Assembly (NCBI GenBank): GCA_949130485.1
Contig: OX422201.1
Span: forward strand, 5,136,516 to 5,200,515
Length of the DNA stretch: 64,000 bases
Direction of reading: 5' to 3'
From: Agelas oroides
Taxonomy: Eukaryota; Porifera; Demospongiae; Agelasida; Agelasidae
Shown in pieces: positions 37,500-59,242 of this stretch (its first letter is position 1; every line of letters starts with the position of its first letter). Below the pieces are notes generated by a model that did no database searches, was not told the origin of the DNA, and saw nothing but the letters and a program-made list of their open reading frames with translations. Position numbers and translations under genes: made by a program.

Positions 37500-38675
37500 C
37501 TACTCTGAAGTGTCTCTTAGAAGTGCTTCCTTCAACGTCTCATAATCTTGCCTCAACTGTTTGTCTGTTGGAGACAGTTTCAGTGCTGCATCATAATCTT
37601 GCAAAGCTAAGTCCAGACTACCAACATTAGCATATGCAGTTCCTCTCCTCACGAAAACTTTAGTCCGTGAGGCATAGTTTGATGGCACTACAGGGTAAAA
37701 CAGCCCCAGCGCTCTGCAGCAATCACTGATACAACTGTCATTGTCTCCGGTTGCTAGGTAACAAGCAGCTCTGTTTGAAAACAAGTGAGGTAAGTTAGGA
37801 TTTAGCTTGATTGCCTCAGAGAAGGCATTGATGGCAGCCTCAAAATTCCTAGCCTTGAAAAATTCTACTCCTTTGTCTTTGAGAAACTCTGGGTTTCTCT
37901 CATTCAAGTCTCCATCGCTGTTGTTCTCTGGTGGTTTGATCCGGCGAGCAGCAGCCATCTTTGCAAGCCACTCCTGTTCCTCTTGCTCCTTTGACTCTCT
38001 CGCAGCTGTTGGAAACACACGGGGAGTGAAGTGGACTTGAATACTACCTGCTTTTCGAGGAGGTTTGGGTGGAGCACTAGTGTCCTTCTCCTTCCAGATC
38101 CTTCGAGACGATGACTGAGATGTCTGCTGAGCAGCTAAACTGGCTGCTTCTCTCTTTGCTTTGGCCTTGATTCTCTTCTCTTCTTTCCACCTCTCAAGCT
38201 CCTTCTCAGCCTTTTCTCTCTCCTCCTGCTTTTCTTGCTTGATCCTCTCTCGCTCTTCCTCCTCCAGCTTCATTTGCTGTTTGATCGCATACCGTTCTTC
38301 CTCTCTCTTCTTCTTAGCTTTCTGCTCTGCCAACTCAGCCGCTTTCTTATGGGCATACTCAACCGCTTCCACTCGCCTGTCTACCATGAAATTCCTGTCC
38401 TCTGACTCGGCAGAACTCAATCTGCCCCACAGTCCAGGCTCCTTTTTGATTAGTCTAAAATCAATGACTCCATTCCCCACTTTAGCAGTACACTGCTCCT
38501 CCACAACAGGTGCGTAAAGATGCACCTCGAATAAATAGGGTGGGTAATTCACTTTGACATACTGGTCAGAGGAGAATATGTCTGCCTTGCTGCTCTTCAC
38601 CCCCTTTAGGGGTAGAGTGATGCTCACTTCTGTCTCCGTCTCCCTCCAAGTATAGTCCTTCACCGCGACAGGCAT
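37500..38675 (-). CDS. DNAAF4: Dynein axonemal assembly factor 4 (DYX1C1), intronless
   Basis: 391 aa in a single exon. Residues 1-90 form a CS (p23-like) domain: VKDYTWRETETEVSITLPLK, VKVNYPPYLFEVHLYAPV and VGNGVIDFRLIKKEPGLW. A charged coiled coil follows at about 100-190 (KKREEERYAIKQQMKLEEEE). The conserved linker IQVHFTPRVFPTAARES comes next, and from about 265 three TPR units (NPEFLKDKGVEFFKARNFEA, LFSNRAACYLATGD, VFVRRGTAYANVGSLDLALQ). Human DNAAF4 has the same order and is about 420 aa. With HSP90/HSP70 it helps pre-assemble ciliary dynein arms in the cytoplasm, so this implies motile cilia or flagella. The start codon is 111 bp from the divergent SEL1-repeat gene. Confidence 0.95.
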   Translation of the reverse strand: MPVAVKDYTWRETETEVSITLPLKGVKSSKADIFSSDQYVKVNYPPYLFEVHLYAPVVEEQCTAKVGNGVIDFRLIKKEPGLWGRLSSAESEDRNFMVDRRVEAVEYAHKKAAELAEQKAKKKREEERYAIKQQMKLEEEERERIKQEKQEEREKAEKELERWKEEKRIKAKAKREAASLAAQQTSQSSSRRIWKEKDTSAPPKPPRKAGSIQVHFTPRVFPTAARESKEQEEQEWLAKMAAARRIKPPENNSDGDLNERNPEFLKDKGVEFFKARNFEAAINAFSEAIKLNPNLPHLFSNRAACYLATGDNDSCISDCCRALGLFYPVVPSNYASRTKVFVRRGTAYANVGSLDLALQDYDAALKLSPTDKQLRQDYETLKEALLRDTSE

Positions 38676-38786
38676 CTTTCTGCTGGTCCTTCACACCCGA
38701 GCAGAAGTTGATGCGCATCTTTTAGAGTAGGTTTTGGACTCTAATAAAGTGAATCCAGTAATATTAAACGCAAAATTGAGAGTGGC
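38676..38786. promoter_or_regulatory. 111-bp spacer between divergent start codons of DNAAF4 and the SEL1-repeat gene
   Basis: The two ATGs face away from each other with only 111 bp between them, so 5' UTRs and core promoters must overlap or be very short. No TATA box or clear ciliary X-box was seen. Confidence 0.6.
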
Positions 38787-41700
38787 ATGCCAGTATGCAG
38801 CATGGCTCTGTTTAGAAGGTGCAGATTGCAGGCTGTGATGCCCATCATGCGGTTGCAGCAAGTTCAGCAGCCCTCAAGGAGTTTTGTGTGCACTTATTTT
38901 CTGTCAGCATATCTGTGGAGAGACTGGAGCAGTACCAACTACTGCAGATGGTCAACAGGTTTTGTATTAAATCGTCGCTGCAGATTGGCACATTCTAACC
39001 ACTTGCATCCTCCCAGTGCTCTGATGGTTTCTTGCTACAGTCTCAGCTATGCCTATGGTATGAGACGAGCTTAGCAAGCAGCAAGAGCTCATGATGACAT
39101 CATGATCCCATCATCATGAATTCTTGCAAGCAATCAGTAGTCTTGCAGGCCAGACTGTCTAGCATGCAAGACTATGTAATCAGGCTGACTACAACTAGAG
39201 AGGTGGGTGTGGTTATTTCTTGTGAGATCAAGTCACGTGGTAACAGTCATAGGAGCTTTAACTTTATAATCACATGGTTTCAGCCACTTTGTTGACAGCC
39301 ACAAATCATGGTCTGAACACAAGCTGTATTCTTTGGTATTCTGGTACTGCCAAATTCTAGCTTGCAGGAAGTATACAGTTTTTGATCTGACGTCATCACC
39401 TTCAAGAGCACAAAATAATTCCTGTTTATTCCACTAATCCCAGAATGCAGGCACCAGCTGCTGCAGGCAGTGGAGGGGAAGCTGAACAGTGACCCAGGAG
39501 TGAGAGAGAGACAACTGCAGCTACTGTCAGCCATCATCAGTGACGTCTCTGAGCCCACCAAGGAGCTACTGGTGAAACTAAACTGTGGGCCCAAATGTGA
39601 GTGCAGTTCTCCACTTATCCCCAAAATTATATTCATCAGGAGCTTATGAACCGCTACGCCGCTTCACGGCACTCATAAGCTCCTGTATTCATACAGCAGC
39701 TTCTTTTACGACCGAATTAAGTTGAGCGCTTCTTCCCCATGTGTAGTATTGGGAGAAGAGATGTACCAGATGGCAGCTGCCACGTTTCAAGTTCGAGAAC
39801 AAGGTACGTCTCATGTTCACTACCAGGCCAGAAATGAGGCTGAGGCTATTAAGAATTCAAAGGGCCTTCACTGTATGAACACCAGGCTGGTTGCAAGGTG
39901 AACATGCATGGTTTGAGTTAAGCACTAGCCATATCATCCATATGAGTCGTAGCTCCTACACTGTGTTATGCTTGGACCTAGCCCAACTGCAGCTATAAAT
40001 GTTGTAGAGCTGTCAAGACACATTATCACGCAAAGATGTAAGAAAAAAGGTTTTGTAACTCTTGTCAGCCGTACAGCAGAAGAAATGGCCATCCAATCTG
40101 AATGCATATTATTTGGTGCCAAATATAATCCACTTACCAAATTTTAGCTAAATGTGCATGTACTGAACTTCTTGCAGTTGGAAATCCATTGAGGGACCTT
40201 GAATGTGATCTCTTTGTACGTATAGAGGTGTTCTTGTTTCAAAGGTTAAACATTACCTTGGAGGTCAGTAAACAAGCATTCCTCAACAGTCAGGATACAT
40301 GTCGTAAATAGCTGCAGTGAGTACTGTTATTAGCCTCGTTCCCAGGCCACTCCCAGATTTTATCTCGCAGCCGTGGAGCGAGATAAAATCTGGGAGTGGC
40401 CTGGGAACGAGGCTATACTGTTATAATGCTACACTGCAAGATCCACAAACCACTGCTGCTGTGTCAAAGATTAAAATGAACGCTGGTTCCCCAGGCCTCC
40501 TCCCAATCTCCATGATATTTCAACACTACAGCTGAGATAAGTAATGAGTGGCTTCCACAGTTGCAATCCTCTCATCTCCATGCCGACTCCACAGTTCTTT
40601 GCTCTTGTTGCAGTTGGCTCCAATGTGCTGGAAATTGTAGTTCCTTTGTTCCAGTATGCTGGAGACCTGGGAGATACAAACGCTTTCTACACATATGCTC
40701 AGCTGCTCAGAACTGGTAAAACACACAGACACACACACACACATGTACGTGCATGCACATACTCCTCCAGTTACAAAGACACCCATTCACCTTCTCCCTT
40801 CAGGGCAAGGCTGTACACCAAATGCTTCTAGAGCTGCAGAAATCTTCACTGACTTGGCAATGAAGGGACACCCATATGCCCAGGTAGCCACTGGAAGTGT
40901 TACTAACTTTGCCATCCCAACACCAAGCATCTGCGCTTTCTCTTCCATCATACAAGGCTTGTGTCACAGATGATGTGTTTTGTGGGTTCTTTTTCCCCTC
41001 CTGTAGTTTGCTCTGGCTGGGATGTACTATGGCGGTGTTGGTGTGGAGCAGAATTTCACAAAAGCTTTTACCTTGTACAAAGTGAGTTAGGAACACCAGA
41101 ATCTTGGAGTAAGGAGGGACAGTTAGGAAGTTAGGAACATCTAGCCTCGTCTTGGGGTGTGAGAGGGACCTGGGGATGAGGCTAAGCCTTCCACTTAATA
41201 GCAAACGTGTAGAGCCTTTTTCGCAGGCTTCTGTCTGGAGTATCACAGATTATGACACACAGAGCTGGGATTGTAACTGCAGTCACACACACTGTATGTA
41301 TATAGCCTTAATCCAAGGCATGCAGGAATGAGACGACACTGTGTTCTTTCTCACCCAGGTGAGTGCTCAGAACTTTGTGCCTCAAGCATACAATGTTTTA
41401 GGTAGGTATGATGCACTATACCCCTTGCTGTACATTTCCAGGCTGTGTAGCTTTAAAACCAAATGCAAAAAATGTATGCAAACTCAAACACACACACACA
41501 CACGCAGGTGAAATGTACCGCCATGGCCAGGGGGTTGATGAAAACATTGATGAAGCCATCAACCATTACAGAAAGGGAGCTGACCTAGGTATGAAAGAGA
41601 TCTCCACCATGCATCATGATTCTGCTAGCTATATAGCAGCTGTGACTCTTTTCCTACCAAACAACCTGCAAGTCAGATCTTACCTCTCCCCTATACTCCG

Positions 41701-42541
41701 GCTCAGGTGATCCACTGGCCCACTTGTCCCTTGCTCGATGCTATACCAAGAGCAAGGGAGTAAAGCAGTCATTTGAGAAGGCATTTCAACACCACCTGAA
41801 AGCCAGTGAATCAGGTACACAAAGAGTTAGTCTAGCCGCCCAGCTAGACCCCTCTTTTTCACACACATGGGAAAAAACATCTCTCTCGATATTAATGTGT
41901 GCTAGGGATGACCAACAGACCAGCACATAGTTTGTTAACTTGTTATCAGGCACACGAGAAAGCCTGGAGAGAGATCAGACAAGCAACAACACTAGCTTCA
42001 TACCCAGATTTTCCAAGCTCCTAACTTTTAATCGATTGCAATAGACAAAAGCCAAGGGGAGAAAGGTGGAAGGGCCTGAGAGAGATTGCAGTCATTGTAG
42101 ACAGAGGGGACCGTAAAGCTTCCAGGATGTGTGCGGTCTAAACATTTACTGATTCATGTCTCCTCATCCTCAGTACAGTAGCTTCTCAGATTTCATCTGA
42201 ATTTTTCATTGGACTAGTACCAATGCTTTAGTGCAACCTTGTATCCTTGTGCACATACCCAGGCAATGCTGTGGCTCTCTATAATGTTGGTGGACACTAC
42301 TTTTCAGGGAAGGGGGTGGGGCTCAACTTTGAGAAGGCAGCCGAGTACTACCAAGAGGCAGCAAAGCTGGGATTTGCACCTGCCCAGGTGTGTACATGAG
42401 GAGGATGCAATCCACCCGAGCATTTAAGGATAGTTGTCACATTGTAGCTATATGGTAAGATCCTGAGAGGATAAAATGAGTGGTGTTGAAAGCAACAATG
42501 TATGATATATACCCCCTCCCTCCCTTCCCCCCCCCCCCCCC

Positions 42542-42574
<33 letters not shown>

Positions 42575-42808
42575 CACACACACTCACACTCACACTCACA
42601 CTCACATTAGGTGAACCTTGGTAACATGTACTACAGCGGGCTTGGTGTGTCCATGAGCAGACAGAAGGCCAAGGAGCTATACAGACAAGCGGCAGACAGA
42701 GACAAGAATGCTAAACTGCTACTAGAGGAAGTGGAGTTAGAGGAACAGAAGGAACAGCAAGAACACCAAAACCAGGGTAATACCAGTGAGGATCATATCA
42801 AGTCATGA
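38787..42808 (+). CDS. SEL1-repeat (TPR-like) protein with probable mitochondrial presequence
   Basis: Exons 38787-39057, 39444-39596, 39697-39803, 40614-40715, 40804-40883, 41007-41081, 41359-41401, 41508-41588, 41707-41814, 42263-42387 and 42611-42808, about 447 aa. The first ~60 residues are rich in Arg and free of acidic residues (MALFRRCRLQAVMPIMRLQQ), as in mitochondrial targeting sequences. From exon 4 on, at least six SEL1 repeats are visible: YAQLLRTGQGCTPNASRAAE, GMYYGGVGVEQNFTKAF, GEMYRHGQGVDENIDEAI, ARCYTKSKGVKQSFEKAF, GGHYFSGKGVGLNFEKAAEY and GNMYYSGLGVSMSRQKAKEL. A Glu/Gln-rich tail follows. All junctions agree in phase except exon 2 to 3 (see findings). A 42-bp cassette exon at about 40179-40220 is possible. 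SEL1 repeats are protein-binding solenoids; the specific role is unknown. Confidence 0.8.
39636..39684. repeat. Short palindrome CAGGAGCTTATGA...TCATAAGCTCCTG
   Basis: Arms of about 13 bp around a CpG-rich loop, inside the 100-bp intron between SEL1 gene exons 2 and 3. Confidence 0.7.
40331..40415. mobile_element. Perfect 85-bp palindromic element (TAGCCTCGTTCCCAGGCC ends)
   Basis: Two 38-bp arms are exact reverse complements around the 9-base loop AGCCGTGGA. It begins TAGCCTCGTTCCCAGGCC and ends GGCCTGGGAACGAGGCTA. It lies in intron 3 of the SEL1-repeat gene. It is the most intact copy of the dispersed family. Confidence 0.92.
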
Positions 42809-43553
42809 GCATCAGTGACAACTTGTGTAACTAAAATCATTTCTCAGTTGAAATACAAGAAGAAGAGCAAGAATGGGTGTGTAGGAGTGGGTTGGTTTAG
42901 TACCACATTCTCAAGCTTGCACTATCTCAAATATGTTATCCATGCAGGACAGTTCTAAGTTCCAAAACATGTTATTGCTAGTGTGTGAAACTGTGTGGAA
43001 TTTGCATGAACAATCAAGTATAGTGCCAGGTGTAGAGTGGCAATTTCGTGTTTTCAAGTTGATGTAATGGTTGCTGGCTGTAAATTATGCAAAGCACCCT
43101 TCCTGTATAACATGTATACTCTATGTACAGTGGCAACAGGCAACATTAGATGGACCTACTAACAAAGAACAAAAGCAGGAGTTGTCTAGAATCCTGGTTG
43201 ACCATGCTGAAGGTTGAATGGGTGAACTGCACTCGGGATACATTTGATCATAGGTTAGTTCTGAAACAAAGGAAGTAGCCACACATCCAGAGGGTACACA
43301 AGCTCTACTTGACACTAGTCACGGGAAAAACAAAAGCACATTATCACATGCAAGAAAATATTTATAATTAAAAAGAAAATAGTAGTGTTGAAAAAGCTAC
43401 AAAACACTCAAGATAAATTGTCGGCTAAGAACACAATGCATGTCTGTGAAACTTGGTACATAAAAAAGGCGCTGGCATACTTATGCAAGTTGTAATAAAT
43501 AAATAAGGGTGTGGCTATATAAAAAAAAATTTGGGCTATGGACAACAAGTTGG
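42809..43553. other. Convergent spacer between the SEL1-repeat and receptor-kinase genes
   Basis: AT-rich sequence without a recognisable gene or repeat; presumably both 3' UTRs. Confidence 0.45.
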
Positions 43554-49864
<6,311 letters not shown>

Positions 49865-50793
49865 TTTGCTACACCCTCATGCAGTTCTCCTCTCCACTAA
49901 CAGCACTCGCTCTCTTGAATGTGGTTCTAGACGTCCGTAGTGAATGATACACGCCCTTCTCGCTGCATCTGTGACATCACTACTTGAATGTTGTAAACAA
50001 CCAATTAACAATGTGCATGCGGTAGGTACCATGAATTTGTTGCCCACTAGCACTAGCATTCATAGTCAAGTACAATCCAGCCCCACCCCCACATGTACTA
50101 TTCGCTAAGCTAATAATAAGCGCTAACTGTTAAGTGGATCACGTGAGCAAACAGCAGCGCATAATGTGTTGTTGCTGCCGCGCCGCGTTGCCTGTCGGTT
50201 ACTGAAGCAGTGAAGTCCTTGGATCGCCAATAAAAACGGTACTTTTGCACTGTCCATTTGTTTGTTCGTGTTCATAATGTTCGTAACCGCGGTTCTAGTC
50301 GAAACAGCTGTAGCTGTGTAACTCGTGGCCTTAAAATATCATATGACATGCGTTCCAAATAAGAATCAATTTCCTAGATCAAGAGCGCATAAGAACGGCC
50401 GTTCTCATGCGCTCTTGCTAGATCCATTAGCTTGCATTATTTGGATGATGAATTTAAACCTGTCTACATGGATGACACCACATGCATTTACGACTAGCTA
50501 ATTGTTAGTGTATTGGGCAAGAGAGAGCCAAGTCTTATAGATTGCTTAGTTTCCAAAAGTATGAGACTGTCTTTTTCTGCCAACACTGGTATGAGCCTGT
50601 CGGGAGCACAAGCCTGGGTGGGAAGAGAACTTCTTAATCAAGACCCTCTTCACTCTCAGCTCAATACTGTAATCAATAGGTGAACTGGTTGAGGTCTGCG
50701 AACAAAGGATTTCAGCACAATTGTAAACTTGTACATGTATATACATCTCCATCACTTTTGAACTATCTTTCCTTGCTCTAGCATCAAACTAAG
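49865..50793. promoter_or_regulatory. Head-to-head intergenic region of the RTK-like and HCFC1R1-like genes
   Basis: 929 bp between start codons, with a CpG-rich part around 50150-50300 as the likely promoter. A 51-bp palindrome (50374-50424) lies within. No other gene was recognised. Confidence 0.5.
50374..50424. repeat. Near-perfect palindrome CTAGATCAAGAGCGCAT...
   Basis: Arms reading CAAGAGCGCATAAGAACGGC and its reverse complement (one base differs) meet at GGCCG in the centre, so there is almost no loop. It resembles the other small palindromes in size but not in terminal sequence. Confidence 0.8.
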
Positions 50794-55241
<4,448 letters not shown>

Positions 55242-55760
55242 TGCTTCATCACACATGAACTTTTTAATCCTCGGGAAGTCTCATATGCAGCACTTCTTAT
55301 TGCTATTATCTCTGTTCTGTTCTGGACTTTGCTGACAATGCTGTTATCTATTCATCAAATTATGAAAGACGATCAATGGACTACGTGTCTGTATCTCTTT
55401 AACTGGGCTTATGTGATTTACACAGTCACATAGTACAAGCATCTCTATAGCTAGATGTCTCTGTTCCAGACCTGACTGTCAATAATTATTGAAGTGAGCT
55501 TCCCAAGTGCACTGAAATAGGGGAGATGTTTATGAATCAAGTCTTGTCTCACAGAGCAGCATGCATGCATGTGTAGCTTGTACCTAGGCTCATTCAGCAC
55601 AATACGTGACTTATTATGCAGTCACATGCAGCTGAAACTCTACTCCACTTCAAAGCTCCTTTGCAGTCGTTTACTTTATAGGACTGTTGACAAAAATAGA
55701 AAAACACAATCTCTTTCAAAAAGGAACTCAATAAAATATATCATACAAAATCTAGCTCTA
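55242..55760. other. Convergent spacer between the HCFC1R1-like gene and AOAH
   Basis: No gene. A + strand AATAAA at about 55730 may be the polyadenylation signal of the HCFC1R1-like gene, close to the AOAH stop codon. Confidence 0.4.
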
Positions 55761-58438
55761 TCAGTACCCTCCTTGATCCCCAAACTTCTTCTCGATGAGG
55801 TCATTGTAAGGGTTGACAGGCGGAAGGACCTTGGGGCTAAGGTTCTGTAGCCTCTCCCACATGATCTCTGTCTCAAGAGCGTTGGCTTGCTGGTTAGGAT
55901 GGAAGCCATCGACAGGTTCAATCAGTTGCCATGGCTCTCCTCCCTCCGCTACCCACCTCTTGAAAGCTTCTTGCACTGGAGGATCAAAGTAGTACAGCCT
56001 CATGTTTTGGAAGGTTTCGTTAGCAACCAGCTCCCTGAGGGCCACATTGAGCTGCATGGCTCTTTCAGTGGTCAGATTTCTCCAAGTCGCATTGCTGTTC
56101 ATCCACCCAAAACAAGGGGATATCTGGAGACAGTTAAAGTAGTCATAGAACTGGGAATAAGTCACATCTTTATGTAGTGAGCCTATTGGGTGGATGCGTG
56201 TACTCAGAGAGTCATAGAGCACTCTACCATCAACCAAACCCAAGGCAATGAGAACAGAACCAGGGGCCACTATGGAATCTACATAACGGAAGGTTCTCAA
56301 ATTGTTTGCATAGAACTCTTCAGGAGTGGTCATGTGCGAGGTACCAGGGTGTCCACTACACACATCGTTTCCCAGCAATGCAAATGTAAGAAGTACTGGA
56401 TTATCCTTTGAGCCATGCCTGGAAAAACTCTGCACTATTGTGTCTGCCATCGCGGAGGACCGAGCTCCATTAACAGCTATGCTCTGGTAGTCTCTATGGT
56501 TACAACGATTGAGAGCCCTTGCCCTGAGGTATCCAGAATCAACAGGACCCTGGATATCTTTCCAAGTAGAGTTCTTGTAGCCAGTTGCACTCGAGAGCAT
56601 TGGCCAGTCTAACTCATTCTCCAGAATGAAAAAGAGGTCTTGAAATGCCTCCACACTCAGGTTCTTGCTGGTAAACCATGCTGGGGGGAGGTGGAAGTGA
56701 GCCCCAACACTGTCCCCCAGGATCACCGTACCCATCTGACCAGTCCCATTGCACCACATAGACTCATAGGTTTTTCCTGTGTCTGGATCCACTCCATATA
56801 CCCCATTGCAGTTGGTATCAAAAACTGCATCATCCGTGGTGTATCTTCCAGGGTAGATATTCTTATCCGTATCCATACAGTCCTTCCCACGCCAAGAGGT
56901 ACCTCTGAAAGTTGAAATGTCAGAGAAATAATCCCCATCAATGTCGTCTACAGGAAGGTGGTCAGTTCCAAACCGGTCGATAATGTCACAGATTGGCTTT
57001 ACCACACTGATGTTGCACAGATCTGGAAACCTGGCAGAACAGAATAAGGTGAGACATTCCCAATAGACAACCACTTTGATGCTGACTATTGATGTGAGTA
57101 TAACATGCTGCTATAGGAGGTACATAGGACTATGAAGCTCCAGATTGAAGTACTATCACTCCAAACTGCAGTCACAGAATAACAGATTTAAGAATTCAAT
57201 TTTAGTTAGCATCAATGAAAGAAGTCTCAGAAAACTAAGTTTACACCACATACTTTAGCAGGACTATCAGGTATCAATACACTAAGCTCTACAGCAACAA
57301 CCTGTGTGACTCTCTGACTAAGAGAAATACTTCAGTGGATGGTGGCATCCATGGACGGGATCTCTTGGATAGGACTAATATATCACTGATTAGGAGAACT
57401 AATACAACACTTTGATCCTGCAACTACCAAACACAGCTACGAAAACCCCACAACCGAGGAATTTTTTATATATAGCGAACCGAAGGTTATATGTGCCAAA
57501 ATATGGGATTTTTTCTCTTATATGGGGGTTATATATGTTTGTTTAATGGACGGTAGCCATGTATACTCAGTGTGTGGGATGTGTTTTTTTTTCATCTATA
57601 TCACTGATTAGACAATGCACTTCCCTACTACAACAGTCAATCCAACCCAGACCAAAGGTTCAAAGGTTCGTCATGATGGTAGCCATCATCAACACCTCAC
57701 TTGTAGTACAGAGTTCACCTATAGCACAGAGTCCACTTATGCAAACTGCTGAAGACAAATGGCCAGTCTCGAACACTGTGTATATTTTACGTCCCTACAT
57801 ACACTGCACGATATGGCTACATGTTTATACTAGGACTGCAGCGCAATGTGATAGCCAATGGAGAACACAGCGGTTGGCATCGTCTTATGCCCAGTTCTCC
57901 TGCCAACATTCCAGGTCAAGTCCTACAACACACTCTAAAACTTTAACATTGTCTTCAGAAGCCATGTACAACAAATAGCTAACCTAAAGTTAGATAGCTT
58001 TTTCCGAGTGGACGCTGCCATCTCTCTAGCCCGACGGATCCTCTCGCTCAGCTCCTCTTTCGTGCCGTGAGGCAGCGGAAACAAATGGCACACTTCTCCA
58101 TTCTCTTCCTCACAGAGATCAATTGCCAGACACACCACGTCCGGTGTCTCCTTCTTTTCCAGCATCTCGATGACTACTGGACCGAACGTGTCCACCAGGG
58201 CTTCGCATCCCTCGCGAAACCCGCTTGGTAAAAAGCTACAGAACCGGGACAGAGCGTCCGATACGGAGATGTTGTAGATCTCCGTGAGTTGCTCAGCTAG
58301 TCCGACCAACACAGCGCATGTTGCACACGTCGTTCCACCGTTGACTCCTCGCTGGAGAAAGGGAGGCACCCTTACCGCGTCCACACTTGATGGAGCACGA
58401 GAGAGCACCAAGATCAACACAGCAGACGCCAAAAACAT
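55761..58438 (-). CDS. AOAH: Acyloxyacyl hydrolase (2 exons)
   Basis: Exons 58438-57984 and 57030-55761 join (AG|G, Arg152) to 574 aa; human AOAH is 575 aa. A signal peptide (MFLASAVLILVLSRAP) is followed by a saposin-B domain (about 35-120) with paired Cys, such as CATCAVLVGLAEQL. Then comes the calcium-binding-like DDIDGDYFSD and the GDSL esterase fold. Block I is VILGDSVGAHFH with nucleophile Ser259, block II NGARSS, block III GNDVCSG, and the catalytic His529 lies in EPVDGFHPNQQ. The C-terminal FGDQGGY matches the vertebrate FGDQGG end. AOAH removes secondary acyl chains from lipid A of bacterial LPS, detoxifying it in endolysosomes or outside the cell. In a microbe-rich filter feeder it could tune responses to symbiont or food bacteria (inference). 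The two-exon structure is much simpler than the human gene. Confidence 0.96.
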
Positions 58439-58660
58439 GCCTTACTAATCAACAAGTCAATTGTCTAATTAAGCGAAAGGGGTGGGGCTGGATTCTCCAA
58501 GACAGTGATATGATAAAGGTAGTCTATATAGGAGGAGTGTATACAGGTCGTTATATCTGGTGCCACAGCACTTAAGGAAAACAAAAGCAAACCAATGCCG
58601 AAGACTGGGTGACAGGAAAAAAAAAAAAAAAAACGACACAATAAGGGAGAGCTCTGAGAT

Positions 58661-59242
58661 CTATGATTCCTCATCCAGTATTGAGTCTAGTGATGTGTGA
58701 AATGTAGCATGCTCCGTGGAAAGAGAGTTTGCAGAGTAACCAGCTGGGCCTGTGTTGTAGCCACTGGTCATTGTCCCATCAGGATCACTCACCCCAAGGT
58801 AGTACAGGTCCCTGTAAAAAAAAAATACAAAAATACACTGCAACTCAGGTCAGTGTGCTAGTGAAATGCAGTAGGTATCCTGGCTCCCTCTCACTCCCCA
58901 CCCCCCCCCCCCCCCCCCCATCACTCCCACTCCTTACCCTCCCCATTTGAGTCATCTTCCTCCCCTTCTCCCTCCCTCCCCCTCCCACTCCTTCTCCCCT
59001 CTCCTTCCTCTCCCTCCCTTCCTCTCCCTCCCACCTGTTGGCCTCTGTAACTCCATCCTGTTGTAGCCGTCGTCTTCTCTGCCAGCAGCAGTAGATGCAA
59101 CATCCCATGGACCAGACAAAAGAGGTGATGAGGACAGACACTGCAGCCAGGGTTGCCACACCATAGGGGGTGTAGAGGAATGACTCAAACTGTTGTGAAA
59201 TGTCTGTTGAATTTGACATTATTGTACTCTGCCTTAGTGTTG
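58661..59242 (-). CDS. Last two exons of a single-pass membrane protein (start uncertain)
   Basis: Exons 59242-59035 and 58811-58661 join in phase (AG|G). The first codes for a short extracellular-looking stretch (SNSTDISQQFESFLYTPYG), a membrane span (VATLAAVSVLITSFVW), a Cys-rich juxtamembrane part (MGCCIYCCW) and a basic stop-transfer RRRRLQQ. The second codes for a 49-residue cytoplasmic tail rich in Ser, Thr, Tyr and Gly. The upstream exon ends with one base of a split codon; I could not find it in the remaining 4.7 kb, so the gene may continue beyond the window. Alternatively the ATG at 59219 starts a 111-aa type III membrane protein with a 5' UTR intron. No family recognised. Its stop lies 222 bp from the AOAH start, on the same strand. 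Confidence 0.6.

Noticed and set aside
40179-40220. Possible 42-bp cassette exon of the SEL1 gene
   Set aside because: It has an acceptor and keeps phase, but the donor is weak and the encoded residues do not look like a SEL1 repeat; left out of the main model.
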